From NCBI GenBank assembly GCA_963732335.1, contig CAVSZO010000052.1:62001-126000 (forward strand): a stretch of DNA of 64,000 nucleotides, read 5' to 3'. The notes beneath the pieces are model-generated. The model did no database searches and had not been told where the DNA came from. It saw nothing but the letters and a program-made list of their open reading frames with translations. The stretch is from Desertimonas sp963732335. GTDB lineage: Bacteria; Actinomycetota; Acidimicrobiia; Acidimicrobiales; Ilumatobacteraceae. Of the stretch, positions 7,194-16,219 are shown in pieces (the stretch's first letter is position 1; every line of letters begins with the position of its first letter). Position numbers and translations under genes: made by a program.

Positions 7194-9686
7194 ATGACTG
7201 TCACCGAAGCCCGACCGAACACCGTCATCGGCCAGCGGATGCTGCGCCGCGAGGACCCGGCCTTGCTCACGGGTGAAGCCCGATTCACAGCCGACCTCGA
7301 CATCCCTGGCGCGTTGTTCCTCGCCGTCGTGCGCAGCCCGTACGCCCACGCCCGCATCACCTCCATCGACACCGCCGCGGCGGCCGGCGCCGAAGGAGTC
7401 GTCGCGGTCTACAGCGGCGCCGACCTGGCCGACGTGTGGGCGGCGCCGATGCCGTGCGCCTGGCCGGTCACCGACGACATGAAGAACCCGCCGCACTACC
7501 CGCTTGCGCGCGACAAGGTGTGCTACGTCGGAGACGGCGTGGCCGCCGTGGTGGCGACGTCCGAGGCGGCGGCCCGCGACGCCATCGACCTCGTCGAGGT
7601 CGAGTACGAGCCGCTGGAAGCGGTGATCGACCTCGAAGGCGCCCTGTCCGATCGTGTCGTGATCCACGACGATCTCGGCACCAACCGCAGCTACACGTGG
7701 GCGCTCAAGGTCGAAGGCACCGAGGGCCAGATCGACGCCGCCTTCGCCGCCGCAGCCCACACCGTCAAGGAGCGCTACGTCCAGCAACGGCTGATCCCGA
7801 TGGCCATCGAGACACGGGCCGTGGCAGCTGTGCCGCAACCGTTCGGAGGCGACCTGACGTTGTACTCGACGACGCAGATCCCGCACATCCTCAAGATCAT
7901 GTCGGCGATAACGCTCGGGCTCGGCGAGCAGCAGGTCCGCGTCGTCGCCCCATCGGTTGGCGGCGGATTCGGCTCGAAGCTGAACGTCTACGCCGAGGAA
8001 CTGCTGTGCATGGCCCTGGCCAAGCGCCACGGTGTCGCCGTGCGCTGGAACGAGACACGCACGGAGAACGCACTGGCAACGATCCATGGCCGCGGCCAGA
8101 TCCAGGACATCGAGCTGGCAGCCGACGCCGACGGAAAGCTGACGGCCCTGCGGGTGCGCTTGCTCGCCGACATGGGCGCCTACCTCCAGCTCGTCACGCC
8201 AGGCATCCCCCTGCTCGGTGCATTCCTGTACGCCGGGGTCTACGACCTCCCGGCTGCCTATGACTTCGAGTGCACGTCGGTGTTCACGACGATGACACCT
8301 ACCGACGCCTATCGCGGCGCCGGCCGGCCGGAGGCCACGTACGCCATCGAGCGGGCGATGGACGTCCTCGCCGCCAAGGTCGGCATCGACCCACTCGAAC
8401 TGCGGCGGCGCAACTACATCCCGACGGCGTCGTACCCGTACACGGCGTGGAGCGGGCTCGTCTACGACTCCGCCGATCATCCGGCGGCGGCCGACAAGGC
8501 AGCGGCGATGATCGGCTACGACGCCGTGCGTGAACGGCAACACACCCAGAACGTCGAGGGCGCCAAGAAGCGGCTCGGCATCGGTGTGTCGTCGTACTTC
8601 GAGATGTGCGGGCTCGCCCCGTCGCGCGTCCTGGCGTCGCTGAACTACTCGGCCGGTGGCTGGGAGGCGGCCACCGTGCGCGTCCTGCCCACCGCCAAGG
8701 TGCAAGTCGTCACCGGCACTGCCCCGCACGGTCAGGGGCACGAGACGGCCTGGTCGATGATCGTCGCCGAGCAGCTCGGGATCAGCCCCGACGACGTCGA
8801 TGTGCTGCACTCCGACACGGCGATCGCCCCGCTGGGGATGGACACCTACGGCTCGCGGTCGCTCCCCGTTGGCGGGGTCGCCATCGCCATGGCGTGCGAC
8901 CGCGTCGTCGACAAGGCCAAGCAGATCGCTGCCCACCAACTGGAGGCGAGCGCCGACGACCTCCAGTACGAGGGCGGAGCGTTCACAGTCGCCGGCTCCC
9001 CGGACAAGTCGATGCCGCTCGCCGCCATCGCCTTCGAGGCGTTCACTGCCCACAACCTTCCGGACGGGATGGAGCCGAACCTCGAGGCCCACGTCACGTA
9101 CGACCCGCCCAACTTCTCGTGGCCGTTCGGCACGCACATGTGCACCGTCGAGGTCGACACGGAGACCGGCCGCGTCGAGGTCCTCGACTACGTCGCCGTC
9201 GACGACTGCGGTGTGCAGGTCAACCCGTTGATCGTCGAGGGCCAGGTGCATGGCGGCGTCATCCAGGGTCTCGCCCAGGCGCTGTACGAGGAGGCGGTGT
9301 TCGACGCCGACGGCAACCCGCAGACGTCGACACTCGCCGAGTACCTCGTGCCGGCAGCGAGCGACGTGCCGGCGCTGAAACTCGATCACACGGTCACGCC
9401 GTCGCCGACCAACCAGCTCGGTGTCAAAGGCATCGGTGAGGCCGGCACGATCGGTGCCGCCCCAGCAGTGATCAATGCCGTCGTCGACGCCCTGTCCGGG
9501 CTCGGGGTCAAGGACGTGCCGATGCCGGCGAGCCCGCTCAACGTCTGGAAGGCGATCCACCACCGTGACGGCGAGGACACAGAGCCCGCCCACACGGACC
9601 TCGGCAGCCACCCGGGCGTCACCGCACGCACCACCACCGCCGCCCCGGACGGCGCGACGACTGACACGGAGGGAGACCCGCAATGA
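7194..9686 (+). CDS. coxL: Form II CO dehydrogenase-type molybdopterin large subunit
   Basis: This is an intact catalytic subunit of 830 residues. The active-site loop reads AYRGAGR (8307-8327), the signature of form II (putative) CO dehydrogenases, in place of the AYxCSFR of proven form I enzymes. Other family blocks are GGGFGSK, GTAPHGQGHET, TYGSRSLPVGG and GVKGIGEAGTIG, which holds the catalytic Glu. The cofactor would be molybdopterin cytosine dinucleotide. The substrate may be CO or another small molecule, since form II activity is debated. The ATG at 7194 follows coxS by 5 bp and the stop overlaps coxM by ATGA. Confidence 0.9.
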   Translation: MTVTEARPNTVIGQRMLRREDPALLTGEARFTADLDIPGALFLAVVRSPYAHARITSIDTAAAAGAEGVVAVYSGADLADVWAAPMPCAWPVTDDMKNPPHYPLARDKVCYVGDGVAAVVATSEAAARDAIDLVEVEYEPLEAVIDLEGALSDRVVIHDDLGTNRSYTWALKVEGTEGQIDAAFAAAAHTVKERYVQQRLIPMAIETRAVAAVPQPFGGDLTLYSTTQIPHILKIMSAITLGLGEQQVRVVAPSVGGGFGSKLNVYAEELLCMALAKRHGVAVRWNETRTENALATIHGRGQIQDIELAADADGKLTALRVRLLADMGAYLQLVTPGIPLLGAFLYAGVYDLPAAYDFECTSVFTTMTPTDAYRGAGRPEATYAIERAMDVLAAKVGIDPLELRRRNYIPTASYPYTAWSGLVYDSADHPAAADKAAAMIGYDAVRERQHTQNVEGAKKRLGIGVSSYFEMCGLAPSRVLASLNYSAGGWEAATVRVLPTAKVQVVTGTAPHGQGHETAWSMIVAEQLGISPDDVDVLHSDTAIAPLGMDTYGSRSLPVGGVAIAMACDRVVDKAKQIAAHQLEASADDLQYEGGAFTVAGSPDKSMPLAAIAFEAFTAHNLPDGMEPNLEAHVTYDPPNFSWPFGTHMCTVEVDTETGRVEVLDYVAVDDCGVQVNPLIVEGQVHGGVIQGLAQALYEEAVFDADGNPQTSTLAEYLVPAASDVPALKLDHTVTPSPTNQLGVKGIGEAGTIGAAPAVINAVVDALSGLGVKDVPMPASPLNVWKAIHHRDGEDTEPAHTDLGSHPGVTARTTTAAPDGATTDTEGDPQ

Positions 9687-10507
9687 TCCCCGCGAAGTTC
9701 GACTACGTGCGAGCCACGAGCGCCGAGGAGGCCATCAGCCTCGTCGGCGAGCATGGTGACGACGCCAAGTTCCTTGCCGGCGGGCACAGCCTGCTGCCGC
9801 TGATGAGGCTGCGTCTGGCCCAGCCTGCGGTACTCGTCGACATCGGGCGGATCGCCGACCTGTCGTACATCCGCGACGACGGTGACCACATCGCCATCGG
9901 CGCGCTCACCCGCCATCGGGACGTCGAGACATCGGCGTTGCTCGCCGAGCACGTGCCCCTGCTCGCCCACGCCACGAGCCACGTCGGCGACCCGCAGGTC
10001 CGCCACCGCGGCACGATCGGCGGGTCGATCGCCCACGCCGACCCGGCCAGCGATCTGCCGGCGACGACGCTGGCGCTCGGTGCCACGTACGTCGCCCAGG
10101 GCCCCGGCGGTACCCGGGAGATCCCCGCGGCCGACTTCTACCAGGGGTTCCTGACATCGGCCCTGGCGGCCGACGAGCTGCTCACGGAGATCCGCGTGCC
10201 GAAGATGAACGGCGCCGGATGGGGCTTCCAGAAGTTCAACCGGCGCGCCCAGGACTGGGCGATCGTCGGCGCCGCGGCGTGGCGGCGTAACGGTGACGCC
10301 GGGGTGGCGCTCGTCAACATGGGCTCGACGCCAATTCTCGCTACGAGCGTCGCCAGCGCCCTGACCAGCGGTGCCTCGGTCGCCGAGGCAGCCGAACAGG
10401 CGGCCGCCGAGGCCGATCCGCAGGCCGACCTCAACGCCAGCGTGGAGTACCGCGTTCATCTCGCCAAGGTGCTCACCCGCCGAGCCCTCGAGGCCGCCTC
10501 GGCCTAG
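9683..10507 (+). CDS. coxM: CO dehydrogenase-type FAD-binding medium subunit
   Basis: This is an intact protein of 274 residues and the flavin subunit of the CoxSLM complex. FAD-binding motifs are LAGGHSLLP (residues 31-39) and TIGGSIAHADPASD (111-124), followed by the CO_deh_flav_C domain. The ATG overlaps the coxL stop by four bases, so the three subunits are translationally coupled. A palindromic repeat lies just after its stop and probably ends the transcript. Confidence 0.92.
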   Translation: MIPAKFDYVRATSAEEAISLVGEHGDDAKFLAGGHSLLPLMRLRLAQPAVLVDIGRIADLSYIRDDGDHIAIGALTRHRDVETSALLAEHVPLLAHATSHVGDPQVRHRGTIGGSIAHADPASDLPATTLALGATYVAQGPGGTREIPAADFYQGFLTSALAADELLTEIRVPKMNGAGWGFQKFNRRAQDWAIVGAAAWRRNGDAGVALVNMGSTPILATSVASALTSGASVAEAAEQAAAEADPQADLNASVEYRVHLAKVLTRRALEAASA

Positions 10508-10520
10508 CCCGAACTCGTCG

Positions 10521-10569
10521 GTGTAAGCATGTAAGCCCCCGGCGGGCATACATGCTTACGCAGAGGCCA
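10521..10569 (+). repeat. 49-bp palindromic repeat, copy 1
   Basis: An arm reading GTGTAAGCATGTAAG (10521-10535) faces TACATGCTTAC (10549-10559) across a GC-rich centre holding CCGGCGGGC. The element continues into AGAGGCC. A second copy at 34371-34419 matches it at nearly every position. It lies 14 bp after coxM and could act as a terminator or a REP-like element. Confidence 0.7.
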
Positions 10570-10625
10570 AGGAGGTCGGCACGGAGGATCTGTTCTCGGC
10601 ACCCGGGTACTGGATCAGCCGGCTC

Positions 10626-12024
10626 GTGTTCCTGCGAGCGATGGCGGTCATCTATCTCGTCGCCTTCCTCGTTGCGGCCAACCAGTTCCGCCCGCTGCTC
10701 GGCTCCCGCGGGATCCTGCCGATCCCGCAGTTCGTGCGCGTGGTTCGGTTCCGTCAGGCGCCGAGCGTGTTCCACGTCCACTACTCGGACCGCTTCTTCG
10801 CCGGACTGGCGTGGACCGGCGTCGTGATCGCCGCCCTGGCGCTCACCGGGATCGTCGATCGCGCCCCGACCGTCGTGACGATGCTTGCCTGGGCGACGCT
10901 GTGGGCGATCTACCTGTCGATCGTCAACGTCGGGCAGACCTGGTACGCGTTCGGATGGGAGACGCTGCTGCTCGAGGCCGGGATTCCTGACGATCTTCCT
11001 CGGGCCCGACGGGAGCGCCCCTCCGACGCTGATCCTGATCCTGATTCGGTGGCTGTTGTTCCGGGTCGAGTTCGGGGCCGGGATGATCAAGGTGCGCGGT
11101 GATCCGTGCTGGCGCGACCTGACGTGTCTGAAGTACCACCACGAGACCCAGCCGATGCCGGGACCGTTGAGCTGGTGGTTCCACCACCTCCCGTCGCCAC
11201 TTCACCGCGTCGAGGTCGCCGCCAACCACGTCGCTCAGCTTGTCGTGCCGTTCCTCCTGTTCACGCCGCAGCCGGTCGCCGGCATCGCCGCGGCAATCAT
11301 CATCGTGACCCAGTTGTGGCTGATGGTCAGCGGCAACTTCTCGTGGCTCAACGCCGTCACGATCACGCTCGCCCTGTCAGCCCTCGGCGACGGCATCCTC
11401 GATCGACTTCTGCCCGTGTCACCGCCTGACCAGCTCGCCGACGCACCGATGTGGCACGACGCCCTCGTCGTCGCCGTGACGGTGATCGTGGCCGTGCTCA
11501 GCTACCGCCCGGTGGCCAACCTGTTGTCGTCACAGCAGGTGATGAACACCGCCTTCGATCCGCTGCGGCTGGTCAACACGTACGGGGCGTTCGGGAGCAT
11601 CACCCGGGTGCGGCGGGAGATCATCGTCGAAGGGACCGGCGACGAGTCGATCACGCCGGCGACGGAGTGGCAGGAGTACGAGTTCAAGGGCAAGCCCGGC
11701 AACCCGATGCGGCGGCCACCCCAGGTCGCCCCGTATCACCTGCGCCTCGACTGGCTGATGTGGTTCATCCCACTGTCGCCGCGCTACGGGCGGTCGTGGT
11801 TCCGCCCGTTCCTCGAGCGCCTCCTCGCCAACGACCGGGACACCCTGAAGCTGCTGCGTCACAACCCGTTCCCCGACGCGGCGCCGGCGTACGTGCGGGC
11901 CCGCATCTTCGAGTACCGCTTCACATCGCGTGACGAGCGACGGCGCACGAAGGCGTGGTGGGACCGGGTGCCGATCGGCGAGTACGTCCCACCCATGCGG
12001 CTGACAACCGACGCGTTGAGATGA
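10626..12024 (+). CDS. Lipase maturation factor family membrane protein (frameshifted)
   Basis: This is a polytopic membrane protein with an LMF1-like region. The N-terminus has several hydrophobic helices, then LLRVEFGAGMIKVRGDPCWRDLTCL-type sequence, where GMIKVRGD-CWRDLTCL and YHHETQPMPG are the family hallmarks, and a C-terminal soluble part. In animals LMF1 matures lipases; the bacterial role is unknown. The frame changes once near 10980-10983, where one extra base seems present. The GTG at 10626 is a formal start only: coding sequence (LFSAPGYWISR) continues upstream to a strong AAGGAGG at 10569-10575, followed by ACG at 10581 instead of a normal start codon. Confidence 0.75.
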
Positions 12025-12027
12025 GCA

Positions 12028-12750
<723 letters not shown>

Positions 12751-12853
12751 CCCGAACCTCCTCGTCCTTCCCTCCTACACTGCCCGAAGGCGGCACGATC
12801 GACGAAGTCCCATGAACCATCTCGACGTTTCGTGCCTGGTTGGTCGCGCCGAG

Positions 12854-14065
12854 TCAGCACAAAGCGCTCCAGCGTGCAGTTTTCTCGCCGCTGAAGCGCT
12901 CTGTGCGCGATTTCGTGCGAAGAGTTGTGGGCTCACCAGCGCTTTCGATCTCGCGGCTCCAGCGCGAGACGACGTCGACGAAGACGTCGAGCATCGCTGC
13001 CGCGGCCGCGTCCCACGTGAACTGCTCGGCATGGCTGCGGCAGTGGCGACGCTGTTCAGCGATGTCGCCGTCGAGTAGTGCCAGGGTGGCGGCGGCGATC
13101 GCCTTCGCGTCAGGTTCGACGACGGCACCGGTGCCGGGGACGACCAGTTCGCGGGCGGCACCGTCCGGTGGCACGATCACCGGTGTACCGCACGCCATCG
13201 ACTCGAGCACCGCCAGTCCGAACGTCTCGGTACCGCAGGGGGCGAGGAGCACCCTGGCGCCGGCCAGGATCGTCGCCACCGAGGCCCGATCCTCCAGATG
13301 TCCGCTGAACGTCACCGGGAGGCCAAGCGCCTGCCCCTCCAAGGCGCCCCGCAGCGGCCCGTCCCCAACGACACGAAGACGCACGTCCGCACCACCCTCG
13401 ACGAGGTATCGCGCCGCGGCGACCGCCAGTCCCGGCCGTTTCTCGGTCGAGAGCCGCCCGATGAAGGCGAGGGCGATCGACTCCTCGCCGAGCATCCGCC
13501 CGCTGGGGCCGTAGCTCGGATGGAACACGTCGAGGTCGATGCCGAGCGGAATCCGCCGGACCGGAACGTCACACCCGGCGAACTGTTCCGCACAGAACGC
13601 CGAGGCGCACACCACGGCGGCGCTGTGACGCACCGCCCGACGAGCGAGCGCCCCGATCAATTCCCGCCACGGGAGCCAACCTGGCAACGTGCCGTCGAGC
13701 ATCACGTCGTGACGATCGTGGGCGAGCAGGACGGTAGGAACGCCGCGCCGCCGCAACCACTCAGGCAGCCAGCTGAGCGTGGTCTTGTCGGACAACTCCA
13801 CGACGTCGGGACGTTCGTCGGCGAGCACGTGCGCGAGGTGGGCCCTCCGGGCGATGACGCGGTAGCCGCCGGACATCGGGAGGGACACGCCAGGGATGCG
13901 CTCGACACGCACTCCGTCGCACATCACCGATTCCCGCTCCGCCGCGGGATGGACGAGGGTGCAACGGTGTCCCGCCGAGACGTAGCGCGGACCGAGCGCC
14001 TCGAGTGTTCGGCGCAGCCCTCCCGATGTCGCGGTGACGAAATTGGCAACCTGGACGATCCTCAT
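12854..14065 (-). CDS. GT4-family glycosyltransferase
   Basis: This is an intact GT-B fold glycosyltransferase of 403 residues. The N-terminus MRIVQVANFVTATSGGLRR fits a sugar-acceptor domain. The C-terminal GT4 domain shows FIGRLSTEKRPGL and GTETFGLAVLESMACGTPVI, with the E-x7-E donor motif. Its start overlaps the stop of the deacetylase-like gene upstream by one base, so it is the last gene of a three-gene minus-strand operon. Together with the GT at 14842-16047 it probably builds a glycolipid or cell-envelope glycan; sugar and acceptor cannot be told. Confidence 0.85.
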   Translation of the reverse strand: MRIVQVANFVTATSGGLRRTLEALGPRYVSAGHRCTLVHPAAERESVMCDGVRVERIPGVSLPMSGGYRVIARRAHLAHVLADERPDVVELSDKTTLSWLPEWLRRRGVPTVLLAHDRHDVMLDGTLPGWLPWRELIGALARRAVRHSAAVVCASAFCAEQFAGCDVPVRRIPLGIDLDVFHPSYGPSGRMLGEESIALAFIGRLSTEKRPGLAVAAARYLVEGGADVRLRVVGDGPLRGALEGQALGLPVTFSGHLEDRASVATILAGARVLLAPCGTETFGLAVLESMACGTPVIVPPDGAARELVVPGTGAVVEPDAKAIAAATLALLDGDIAEQRRHCRSHAEQFTWDAAAAAMLDVFVDVVSRWSREIESAGEPTTLRTKSRTERFSGEKTARWSALC

Positions 14066-14845
14066 CACCGGGTCCTCGCGACATTGTCCCGATTCGGGCC
14101 GGCGACCACATCGGAGTACGTCAGCGTCCGGTAACCCGCTTGCAGCGCCACCTCGCACGCCGTCAGAACGGCGCGTCGTGTACGCACATCGTCGAGGTCG
14201 TCGGGGTGCGCCGCCACCCGCAACGGCCGTCCACGGCGCACGGTCCAGTTGGCGACATGCACGGTCGCCCGTGCTCCTGGCCCGGCCAGCCCACTGTGCG
14301 GCCGCTGCGACAGCACAAGCGCCGACCGCTGGCGCCCGGCCGCGAGGTCGACGACCGCCGTGAGGGTCGTCGTGTAGCGGAAGCCGCTCGTAGCGATCGC
14401 ATGTCGGGCCGGTGACGACGCCAGCCAGCCCGGTGGGACGAAACCGCTCGCGGCCAGACCAACGTCCGCCATCACGGCCCGTCCGAGGGCGAGACGGCGC
14501 CGAGCCTCGTGCTCGTCGAGGTGCCAGAACTCGGCGCAACCGCGATCGTGGCCGGTCGTACCAGTCGGCCGCAAACCCTCGCCGTGACTCCATCGGCACG
14601 GCGTGGGACCAGCCGTGCTGGGCGATGTCGTGACTGGCCCCCTGCAACTCGCGCAGCCAGTGGCACAGCTCCGGAGAGTCGGCGATCGTGCGCTGGGCGC
14701 GCCACGGACCTGGAACGACGAGCAGCGACACACGCAGGTCGCGGGCGGTGAGCTCGTCGATCCACCTGCGCGTCAGGTCCGCCGTCGTGGCGGCGACATC
14801 ATGCACCGACACGACCAGCCAGCGTCCGTCGTCGGTTTCGGTCAT
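14065..14845 (-). CDS. Polysaccharide deacetylase-like protein (DUF2334 type, frameshifted)
   Basis: The N-terminal part reads WLVVSVHDVAATTADLTRRW, with the HD metal/catalytic pair of NodB/DUF2334 proteins, followed by HDIAQHGWSH, the His-x3-His-type motif. After a frame change near 14548 the protein continues with FWHLDEHEARRRLALG and GFVPPGWLAS, giving about 260 residues. One indel error explains it. It probably removes acetyl groups from a sugar chain. Both ends overlap neighbouring glycosyltransferase genes (4 bp and 1 bp), which ties it to the same glycan pathway. Confidence 0.72.
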
Positions 14846-16047
14846 GGCGCGGCTGCTCCATAGGCGAAGGCGAGCCCGCCGATCGTCGCCCGGTAATGAC
14901 CTTCGAGCTCGTCGACGACGACCGGCCAGGTCCGCGCCGCCACCGACGCCTGGGCGGCCGACGACATCCGTTCGCGTAGCAACGGCGAATTGGCCAGCTC
15001 GCGGACAGCACCCACCATCGTGCGCGGCGCCTGCGGATTCCAGAGGAACCCATTGACGCCGTGCTGCACGAGGTCGAGCGGCCCACCGGCGGCAGGTGCG
15101 ACGACCGGCACCCCTGAGGCGAGTGCCTCCTGCAACGCCTGGCAGAATGTCTCGTCGAGACCCGTGTGCACGAACACGTCGAGTGAGGCGACGTAGCGGG
15201 CGAGTTCGAGGCCGCCGCGGAATCCAGTGAATGTCGCGCCGGCAAGGGCCCGTTCGAGTTCGGCCCGGGCCGGCCCGTCGCCCACCACGACGACGCGCAG
15301 GCTCGGCACGGCGAGGAGTGGACGGAGGCGCTCGATCTGCTTCTCCTTCGCCAGCCGGCCGACGTAGCCGACGAGCACCGAGCCCCCTGCCCCGAGCTGG
15401 TGGCGCAACTCGTCGTCACGTCGCGCTGGCTGGAAGCGCTCGTTGTCGACGCCGCGAGCCCACCTGGCCACCCGGCTCAGGCCCCGCTCGCGCAACTCCC
15501 ACAATGCTGAGCTGGAGGGCGCCAGCGTCAGGTCGGCCTGCTCGTGCACCCACAGGATCCACCTCCACAGCGCCGCCGAGGAAGCGCCGAGTCCGTACCG
15601 CTTGGCGAACCCGGGTAGATCGGTCTGGTAGATCGCCACCGTCGGGAGGCCGCGCCGTCGCGCCGCACGGATCGCATGGGCGCCGAGGATGACCGGGGCG
15701 GCGACGTGCACGACGTCCGGGTCGAGTGCGCGCAGCGTGGCAGCCACGGCCCGCGAAGGCCGCCCAAGTCGAGTTCCGGGATAGCCCGGCACCTCGATCG
15801 ACGGCACGCGGATGACCGGCACCCCGCCGGCATGGTCATCGCCCGGGGCCGGGGCAATGATCGCGACGTCGTGGCCGCGTTGACGCAGTTGCGAGGCAAC
15901 CTGGAGGACGGAGTTGCTGACGCCGTTGACGGTCGGAAGGAACGTCTCGGCGACCACGGCAACCCTCAACGGATGGGCGGCGTGGCTCCGAGCCTGGGCG
16001 CCGGATGCCGTGCTCCGCAACGTGGAAGTGGTCGCGCTCCGCGCCAC
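14842..16047 (-). CDS. GT4-family alpha-mannosyltransferase-like protein (MgtA/PimB type)
   Basis: This is an intact glycosyltransferase of 401 residues. The acceptor-side motif ETFLPTVNGVSNSVLQV and the donor-side VGYVGRLAKEKQ and DETFCQALQEALASGVPVV (E-x7-E) are typical of actinobacterial GDP-mannose-dependent enzymes such as MgtA and PimB. It would add mannose to a lipid-linked acceptor in the cytoplasmic membrane. The first 25 or so residues are poorly conserved, so a later start is possible. It is the first gene of the operon running down to 12854. Confidence 0.82.
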   Translation of the reverse strand: MARSATTSTLRSTASGAQARSHAAHPLRVAVVAETFLPTVNGVSNSVLQVASQLRQRGHDVAIIAPAPGDDHAGGVPVIRVPSIEVPGYPGTRLGRPSRAVAATLRALDPDVVHVAAPVILGAHAIRAARRRGLPTVAIYQTDLPGFAKRYGLGASSAALWRWILWVHEQADLTLAPSSSALWELRERGLSRVARWARGVDNERFQPARRDDELRHQLGAGGSVLVGYVGRLAKEKQIERLRPLLAVPSLRVVVVGDGPARAELERALAGATFTGFRGGLELARYVASLDVFVHTGLDETFCQALQEALASGVPVVAPAAGGPLDLVQHGVNGFLWNPQAPRTMVGAVRELANSPLLRERMSSAAQASVAARTWPVVVDELEGHYRATIGGLAFAYGAAAP

Positions 16048-16143
16048 GTGTCCAGGATCGGCAACGGATGTGAATTACACCGTCGTGATTCGCCACGTCA
16101 AGGTGGCGCCCGGGTGAGCAACCGATGAAGATTGCCCGGGACT

Positions 16144-16189
16144 CTGGCGTCGCCACGCGGCCAGAACTGGCGTCGCCACGCGCCCAGAA
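16144..16189. repeat. Tandem 23-bp repeat
   Basis: Two adjacent 23-base copies begin CTGGCGTCGCCACGC and end CCAGAA, differing at one position (16144-16166 and 16167-16189). Each holds the odd palindrome TGGCG-T-CGCCA. They sit in the 172-bp gap between the mannosyltransferase start and the glgX stop; nothing else is recognisable in that gap. Confidence 0.6.
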
Positions 16190-16219
16190 CTGGCCGCCCT
16201 GCACGCCAAGAGTCCGGGG

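Noticed and set aside
7194..9686. Xanthine dehydrogenase instead of CoxL
   Set aside because: The AYRGAGR loop, S-L-M order and CoxD/E/G genes fit form II CO dehydrogenase better, although a purine substrate cannot be fully excluded.
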